From Sphingobacteriales bacterium (GTDB lineage Bacteria > Bacteroidota > Bacteroidia > Sphingobacteriales > Sphingobacteriaceae), in NCBI GenBank assembly GCA_028288165.1, contig JAQBOG010000033.1:186001-250000 (forward strand): a stretch of 64,000 nucleotides of DNA, written 5' to 3'. A model generated the notes under the pieces. The model was not told the origin of the DNA. It ran no database searches and saw only the letters and a list, made by a program, of their open reading frames with translations. Numbering within the stretch: position 1 is the stretch's first letter; every line of letters begins with the position of its first letter. Shown in pieces: positions 57,873 through 64,000 of this stretch. The position numbers and the translations under genes are program-made.

Positions 57873-58004
57873 TTGAGATTTGAGATATGAGATTGGAGAT
57901 GTGAGTCCCACGTCCAACCTTTATATCGGTATATTAATTCGTTGATTTCTAAAATCTAGATAACCTGATATGCACTCATATCTCACATCTAGATTCTCAA
58001 ATCT
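57873..58004. repeat. Imperfect inverted repeat of TGAGATTTGAGATATGAG type in the sdhA-sdhB gap
   Basis: Arm 1 TTGAGATTTGAGATATGAGATTGGAGATGTGAG (57873-57905); arm 2 ACTCATATCTCACATCTAGATTCTCAAATC (57974-58003). Confidence 0.6.
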
Positions 58005-58005
58005 T

Positions 58006-59940
58006 TTATTTATAACTCCTTTGTGTCAATTTTACGTTTTCGTACACCAGCTCTTCTTTGTGAAGAACCTCTGGTTGGTTATCACCTGCATATTCCCAGG
58101 CAGCTACATAGGCGAAGTTTTCATCATCCCGTAAGGCCTCACCTTCTTCAGTTTGGCTTTCTACCCGGAAGTGCCCACCACATGATTCTTTACGATTCAA
58201 GGCATCATCAACCATTAATTCACCAAGCTCCAAGAAATCCGCCACACGGCCAGCGCCTTCTAAGTTTTGATTAAATTCTTCGTTTATGCCAGATACAATT
58301 GCGTTTTTCCAGAAATCTTCGCGTAAAGCGCTAATCAAACCTTTTGCTTTAATTAAGCCTTCTTCTGTACGAGCCATTCCACAATACTCCCACATAATTA
58401 AGCCTAGCTCACGGTGGTATTCGTTAATGGTTTTAGTACCTTTTAATGAAAGTAATTTGGATATACGATCTTCTACTTCTTTTTTAGTTTGGGCAAAAGC
58501 GGGATGAGAGGTATCAACGGCTTTTGGACCGATAGTGGCCAAATAATCACCGACTGTGTATGGAATCACAAAATAACCATCTGCTAATCCTTGCATCAAC
58601 GCAGATGCACCCAAACGGTTAGCACCATGATCTGAAAAATTAGCTTCACCTAAACAATACAATCCCGGAACCGTAGTTTGCAGATTGTAATCTACCCATA
58701 AACCACCCATTGTATAGTGAACAGCTGGATAAATACGCATTGGTTGCTTGTATGGGTTTTCGTCGGTGATCTGATAATACATATCAAACAGGTTACCATA
58801 TTTAGCACGAACTGCATCTTCACCTAAACGTTTTATCGCATCGGCAAAGTCAAGGAACACAGCGATTCCAGAAGCTCCGACACCTTTACCTGCATCAACT
58901 GCCTCTTTTGCGTTACGAGATGCAACATCACGAGGAACTAAATTTCCGAATGCCGGATATTTACGTTCCAAGAAGTAATCTCTATCTTCCTCTTTAAGAT
59001 CGGTAACTTTTATTTCGCCTTTACGAAGTTTTTGCGCTAATTCTATGGTTTTAGGAGCCCAAACACGGCCATCATTTCTTAACGATTCTGACATTAAAGT
59101 CAGTTTAGATTGATGATCACCACTTACTGGAATACATGTTGGGTGTATTTGAGTAAAACAAGGATTACCAAAATAAGCACCACGTTTATGAGCTTTCCAA
59201 GCAGCGGTTACGTTACAGCCCATTGCGTTGGTTGATAGATAAAACACATTACCATATCCTCCAGTGCATAGTAAAACTGCATGACCAGCGTGGGATTCTA
59301 TTTTACCAGTAACCAAGTCGCGGGTAATGATACCTTGAGCTTTTCCATCAACAGTAACTACATCCATCATTTCATGACGGGTATACATTTCAACTTTACC
59401 GTTATGAATTTGACGGTTTAACGCCGAATACGCACCAAGCAATAATTGTTGTCCGGTTTGACCACGAGCATAAAACGTACGTGATACCTGAGATCCACCG
59501 AATGAACGATTATCTAGTAAACCACCATATTCACGAGCAAATGGCACACCTTGCGCAACACACTGATCGATAATATTTACAGATACTTCCGCTAAACGGT
59601 AAACATTACCTTCACGAGCACGATAATCGCCACCTTTTACGGTATCATAAAATAAACGGTAAACACTGTCACCATCATTTTGATAATTCTTTGCTGCATT
59701 TATACCGCCTTGAGCAGCAATAGAATGGGCTCTGCGAGGACTATCTTGAAAGCAGAATGCCTTAACATTGTAACCCAATTCTGCCAAAGAAGCTGCGGCA
59801 GAAGCTCCAGCTAAACCTGTACCTACCACAATAACCGTATACTTACGTTTATTTGAAGGGTTAACCAGTTTAAGATTGAACTTATGTTTTGACCACTTTT
59901 CGGCTAAAGGGCCTTCTGGAATTTTAGCATCTAACTTCAT
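58006..59940 (-). CDS. sdhA: Succinate dehydrogenase/fumarate reductase flavoprotein subunit
   Basis: 644 aa; [64 protein letters not shown]. Confidence 0.96.
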   Translation of the reverse strand: MKLDAKIPEGPLAEKWSKHKFNLKLVNPSNKRKYTVIVVGTGLAGASAAASLAELGYNVKAFCFQDSPRRAHSIAAQGGINAAKNYQNDGDSVYRLFYDTVKGGDYRAREGNVYRLAEVSVNIIDQCVAQGVPFAREYGGLLDNRSFGGSQVSRTFYARGQTGQQLLLGAYSALNRQIHNGKVEMYTRHEMMDVVTVDGKAQGIITRDLVTGKIESHAGHAVLLCTGGYGNVFYLSTNAMGCNVTAAWKAHKRGAYFGNPCFTQIHPTCIPVSGDHQSKLTLMSESLRNDGRVWAPKTIELAQKLRKGEIKVTDLKEEDRDYFLERKYPAFGNLVPRDVASRNAKEAVDAGKGVGASGIAVFLDFADAIKRLGEDAVRAKYGNLFDMYYQITDENPYKQPMRIYPAVHYTMGGLWVDYNLQTTVPGLYCLGEANFSDHGANRLGASALMQGLADGYFVIPYTVGDYLATIGPKAVDTSHPAFAQTKKEVEDRISKLLSLKGTKTINEYHRELGLIMWEYCGMARTEEGLIKAKGLISALREDFWKNAIVSGINEEFNQNLEGAGRVADFLELGELMVDDALNRKESCGGHFRVESQTEEGEALRDDENFAYVAAWEYAGDNQPEVLHKEELVYENVKLTQRSYK

Positions 59941-59982
59941 TTCAGAACTATATTTTATTCCTGATTAAACAGGAGAATGATA

Positions 59983-60771
59983 TTAATAATTTTTTAACAA
60001 AAAGAATATTGGCATCGCTGCAAATAGAAGTGGTATTAACACTCCGAAAATCCACACACCTAAGAACCGGATTAGCGGAACATATTTTTTGTGATCCCAT
60101 CCGATGGTTTGAAATGCACTTCTAAAACCATGAATTAAGTGGAAAGATAGAGCAACCATTGATAATACATATAAAGCAACGTACCATGGTGTCGTAAATG
60201 CTTTTGCAACTACTTTATAAAGATCTTTAGAAACCACAATTTCCTTTCCTGCTTGCGTATCAACATAATCAGAATGGATTAGTCGTTTCGCATCCCATGG
60301 TAATTCAGATACTTTAATATCCTGAGGATTATCCAAACTGATTTCATACTTAGCATAAGGCAACTCAGCATTATGATATTTCCACCAAAAATCACCCATG
60401 TGGATCACGATGAAAATTAATAGGATAGTTCCTAAGATACCCATGTTTCGGGATGTCCATGGGCTATTAGCATTTCCCGCCTGAACTGCATAGCCAACTG
60501 GGCGAGCCTTTCTATTACCCATAGTTAATATCAGGGCATACAATGCATGCACTATAATTGATGTATACAACAAATAAGATACAACCTTAATTGGTGTAAA
60601 GTGGGTCATTAGATAGGCATACGAATTAAATGCTTGCCCATTATCATCTTTAAATAGCTGAAAGTTTCCAACTAAATGTACAATTAGGAAAGTGCATAAA
60701 AAAAGTCCCGTTAGAGACATGATCAGTTTTTTTCCTAGAGATGATGAGAAAGTTTGTGCGAAATTGCTCAT
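59983..60771 (-). CDS. sdhC: Succinate dehydrogenase cytochrome b558-type subunit
   Basis: 262 aa; SLTGLFLCTFLIVHLVGNFQLF, LSFHLIHGFRSAFQTIG. Confidence 0.93.
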   Translation of the reverse strand: MSNFAQTFSSSLGKKLIMSLTGLFLCTFLIVHLVGNFQLFKDDNGQAFNSYAYLMTHFTPIKVVSYLLYTSIIVHALYALILTMGNRKARPVGYAVQAGNANSPWTSRNMGILGTILLIFIVIHMGDFWWKYHNAELPYAKYEISLDNPQDIKVSELPWDAKRLIHSDYVDTQAGKEIVVSKDLYKVVAKAFTTPWYVALYVLSMVALSFHLIHGFRSAFQTIGWDHKKYVPLIRFLGVWIFGVLIPLLFAAMPIFFLLKNY

Positions 60772-60800
60772 TACCGTGTTTTTGTTTTTTATTTGAATTG

Positions 60801-60808
60801 CAAAAGTA
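60801..60808 (-). promoter_or_regulatory. Bacteroidota -7 promoter element (TACTTTTG) upstream of sdhC
   Basis: Minus strand TACTTTTGC, exact TAnnTTTG match 30 nt before sdhC; -33 element not clear. Confidence 0.45.
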
Positions 60809-61331
60809 TTTTATTTAATACTAAATATTGAACTAGAAAATATTTTTTAAGGTTAATTTGGTTATTTAGAAACAATCTAATTTAGATTTTAGACTGTTTT
60901 ATATTAAATCCATCATAAAATACCCTCTTATTCGTGGGAATTCATCTAAATAATCTGCAAAGAAGTTTATTTTTATCTCTTTTTGCACGAAGAAAGGACG
61001 AAAATTGAATTAAACAAGTCCTAATCACCAAACTCTACTCGGTTTTACAAATCATTCGTTAAAAAAGCACCCGCTATTTGCATATCACTTGTAGAGTTTT
61101 TGAGTTAAGTACTCAAATTACGCAATAATAACCGGAATTTTCACTAAGTCCTGTAGTTTAATATCCATTTTCTTTGATTTCGTTATAAATTCTCTATTCG
61201 TTTTTTTTATAAGATATTTTGAAGAAAAAAACATCGAAATTATTGAAGATTTAAACTAGATAATTAATTTTATCTACTTGTAAAACAGGCGACTAGCGGT
61301 CAGTTATTAAAAACTCAAAATTTACGGCAAT

Positions 61332-62000
61332 TTATAACGGAATTACTTTGTTTTGAAGCACTCCAAATATAAAATCGGTTTTTTCATGCATAATACACAC
61401 CTTACCAGTAAACCTTCCGAACGCTGGCAGAATCCCTTGCTTATCTCCGAAATAAAAACATGGTAATGTTTCCACCTGCTTCCCTTTGCCCCTTAACGAA
61501 ACTCCCGGATGAATGTGGCCACTTAAAACATACCTATTTTCAAGGGTCAATTTAATGATTTTCAAAGGTTCATGCACTAGCAAGAACGGTTCTATAAATA
61601 ATTCTTGATACAGTTCGAAGTTTAGCTTGATATAAAAATCATCATGAATAATGTCGTGATTGCCACGTATTAGGATCATACGAATGCCTTTAAAAAGATT
61701 TCTCCACAACACAAACCAATCCCAATCATTATTCATATCACTATGAAATAAATCTCCCAAAAAAATGATGGACCTGGGTTTAGTATCATGAATTATGTCA
61801 GAAAGTGCAGCCAAATCTTCTTGCTCCATGGATTTGGGAATAGCGATGCCAGCTTTTCGGAAATGACCCACCTTCCCTAAATGTACATCTGCAACAATCA
61901 ACGCTTGTTCTTCTTCCCAAAAAATTGCTTTTTGAGGCATTAACCTTAACGATTGCTTTAATAGGATATGAGTAGTAACCAGAGTAGAAGCCATTGCCAC
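61332..62000 (-). CDS. pdeM: PdeM-type metallophosphoesterase (ligase-associated DNA damage response endonuclease family)
   Basis: 222 aa; VADVHLGKVGHFRKAGIAIP, FLGDLFHSDMN, LIRGNHDI, LSGHIHPG. Confidence 0.85.
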   Translation of the reverse strand: MAMASTLVTTHILLKQSLRLMPQKAIFWEEEQALIVADVHLGKVGHFRKAGIAIPKSMEQEDLAALSDIIHDTKPRSIIFLGDLFHSDMNNDWDWFVLWRNLFKGIRMILIRGNHDIIHDDFYIKLNFELYQELFIEPFLLVHEPLKIIKLTLENRYVLSGHIHPGVSLRGKGKQVETLPCFYFGDKQGILPAFGRFTGKVCIMHEKTDFIFGVLQNKVIPL

Positions 62001-62008
62001 AAAAATAC

Positions 62009-62042
62009 AAAAGCCTTCACGGAAAATTCGTGAAGGCTTTTG
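62009..62042 (-). terminator. Terminator hairpin downstream of the Do-family protease gene
   Basis: AAAAGCCTTCACG-GAAAATT-CGTGAAGGCTTTT between the protease stop and pdeM. Confidence 0.75.
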
Positions 62043-62071
62043 TCAAAATATTAATGTTTTTATACTTGCGT

Positions 62072-63571
62072 TTACTTAATCTGGAATTGATATTTCATTT
62101 TTGATCCGTCAGGTGTAATTGCATTTATAGAAGCCAAATTATTTCTGCTCGCACTAAGCGCATCATTCACTTCTTGTCCGTTTTTAACCGGCTGACCATT
62201 CACCGAAACGATTATAGTTCCGATTGGAAGCTCTAATTGATCAAAGAAACCACCAGGGCGAACATTGGTAACAACAACGCCTTGAGAAACATTATGCTTC
62301 TTCTTTTGATCAGCATTTAAAGGAGAAAAAGCTGCTCCTAAGTTTTTAACAGCCTCTGGTTTATTGTTACTTGCCAATTTTAAGCTACTTTCAGGTTTCA
62401 AGGTAACAGACACGGTATTCTCTTTACCATCACGCAAATAACTTAGTTTTAATTTATCGCCAGGGCGTAAACGGCCCACACGCTCTTGCAAGTCAGATGA
62501 AGAAAATATATTAGAACCTTCTACTTTTGTAAGAACATCACCTTTCTTCAAACCAGCAGCCGCAGCACCACCACCTTCAACTACACTATTAACATACAAG
62601 CCGTTTATTTCATTTACGCCTAATTCTTTTGATTGAGCGGCATCCAACTCAGTATAGTTTACTCCAATAAACCCTCTTTTAACAGCACCGAATTCTCTAA
62701 AATCATCTAACACTTTTTTAGCCAAATTAATAGGTATCGCAAAACCGTATCCTTCATAACTACCGCTTTGAGAAGCTATTGCAGCATTAATTCCAATAAG
62801 TTCACCTTTGGTATTCACTAAAGCTCCACCACTATTCCCCCTGTTTATAGCAGCATCCGTTTGAATAAACGATTCGATAGCCGTTCTAGGTTGCGGTTCG
62901 CCTGTTGGGCTTGGTTTTGTTTGACCTAAAATTCCAATACTTCGCCCTTTAGCACTTACAATTCCGGCGGTAACAGTGGTGTTAAGAGCAAATGGATAAC
63001 CAACTGCCAATACCCATTCGCCAATATGAACGTTATCTGAATTACCTAACCTAACAATCGGAAACCCTTTGCCTTCAATTTTAATTAAAGCCAAATCAGT
63101 GTTTGGATCGGTTCCGATAACTTTTGCTTGTAAAGATCGATTGTCTGTTAAGATAACATCTATTTTATCCGCGTTTTCTACCACGTGATTATTCGTAACT
63201 ATGTATCCATCATCGGAAATGATCACGCCAGACCCAGATGCCATAACCGGACCTTGTGATCTGCGACGATTACCAAAAAAATCTTCGAACATATCTCCAA
63301 ATGGATCCTGACCGTCGGACTGAGCAGATTTACCACTATAGGTGGTTTTAATATGCACCACGCCCGGAGTAACCGCAGCTGCAGCTTGTGTAAAATCTAG
63401 CTCTCCAGCAGATGATATGATCTCAGGAGCAGGGTTATTGGTAAAATGAACTTTTTGCTGCTCTTCAAAAGTTAATCCATCATTGTATTTGTTCTCTACC
63501 AACTTATAAGAGCCAATGGCAACTGCACCTCCTAAGCATGCAGTTAAAAATGTAATCCCTATTTTCTTCAT
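62072..63571 (-). CDS. Do/DegP family serine protease with two PDZ domains
   Basis: VTNNHVVENAD, TDLALIKIE, DAAINRGNSGGALVNTKGELIGINAAI; start at MKKIGITFL (63571) preferred over 63601. Confidence 0.93.
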   Translation of the reverse strand: MKKIGITFLTACLGGAVAIGSYKLVENKYNDGLTFEEQQKVHFTNNPAPEIISSAGELDFTQAAAAVTPGVVHIKTTYSGKSAQSDGQDPFGDMFEDFFGNRRRSQGPVMASGSGVIISDDGYIVTNNHVVENADKIDVILTDNRSLQAKVIGTDPNTDLALIKIEGKGFPIVRLGNSDNVHIGEWVLAVGYPFALNTTVTAGIVSAKGRSIGILGQTKPSPTGEPQPRTAIESFIQTDAAINRGNSGGALVNTKGELIGINAAIASQSGSYEGYGFAIPINLAKKVLDDFREFGAVKRGFIGVNYTELDAAQSKELGVNEINGLYVNSVVEGGGAAAAGLKKGDVLTKVEGSNIFSSSDLQERVGRLRPGDKLKLSYLRDGKENTVSVTLKPESSLKLASNNKPEAVKNLGAAFSPLNADQKKKHNVSQGVVVTNVRPGGFFDQLELPIGTIIVSVNGQPVKNGQEVNDALSASRNNLASINAITPDGSKMKYQFQIK

Positions 63572-63887
63572 TGTTATAAATTTAAAATTTAGTGTCATCA
63601 AGTGCGATATAGCAACCTGACATGTACGCTACTAGAACATGATACCAAGATATGCAGGTTCCGGATTCTCCTGACAAATTTTTATGATGATCTAGAACAA
63701 AATTGTTTAGTCAAAATTAATACCAGTTAAACGAATAAAAAATAGCTAAGGTGCCTTCATTCTGTTAAATAATGTTAAAGAGTATAGCTAGGGAGGAAGC
63801 GTTGATTCTTTACAATAGAACCACAGTTATAATTTACTTGATAATGGCTAATTATTAACTTTACCGGCTCAAAGATTTATCTGATCC

Positions 63888-64000
63888 ATGAACATCGAAT
63901 TTCTAAAATATCAAGGTACGGGCAATGACTTTATAATGATTGATAACCGTGATAACTCGCTGAATCATTATCAACCAGAACTTATTAAAAGCTTATGCGA
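63888..64000 (+). CDS. dapF: Diaminopimelate epimerase, 5' part only
   Basis: Own translation MNIEFLKYQGTGNDFIMIDNRDNSLNHYQPELIKSLC; KYQGTGNDFIMIDNR is the DapF N-terminal signature; cut by window edge. Confidence 0.88.
   Translation, partial: MNIEFLKYQGTGNDFIMIDNRDNSLNHYQPELIKSLC

Noticed and set aside
1-64000. tRNA, rRNA, prophage or transposase genes
   Set aside because: No cloverleaf, rRNA-like stretch or integrase/transposase motif recognised by eye; tRNAscan-SE and Infernal were not available to confirm.

Overview
The window looks like ordinary chromosome of a Bacteroidota bacterium, probably Sphingobacteriaceae/Pedobacter-like. That placement is inferred from SusC/SusD pairs, GLPGLI and LytTR families, TAnnTTTG promoters and a short NuoG. 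From left to right it contains: a 14-gene NADH:quinone oxidoreductase operon (nuoA-N on the minus strand, nuoN cut by the window edge); an ExbB-ExbD-ExbD-TonB operon with a solitary PstS-like lipoprotein and a TPR protein; yciH, a lipid kinase and metK with a SAM-II-like riboswitch in its leader; an outer-membrane beta-barrel/GLPGLI pair; a NUDIX hydrolase and an acyltransferase; two LytS/LytTR-type two-component systems; an MBL-fold RNA-metabolising protein; a BlaI/M56 pair whose M56 sensor carries three SusC-plug-like repeats; a full alpha-glucan/maltose utilisation locus (susCDE, three GH13, GH65 phosphorylase, beta-phosphoglucomutase, MFS transporter, LacI regulator); a PQQ-type beta-propeller; sdhCAB; pdeM; a Do/HtrA protease; and the start of dapF. 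The main items for follow-up are the M56-plug-repeat fusion with a 24-bp perfect palindrome inside its promoter, the SAM-II-like element, and a four-copy structured intergenic repeat whose hairpin stems differ in sequence but keep pairing. I saw no tRNA, rRNA, CRISPR array or transposase, but I could not run dedicated tools.
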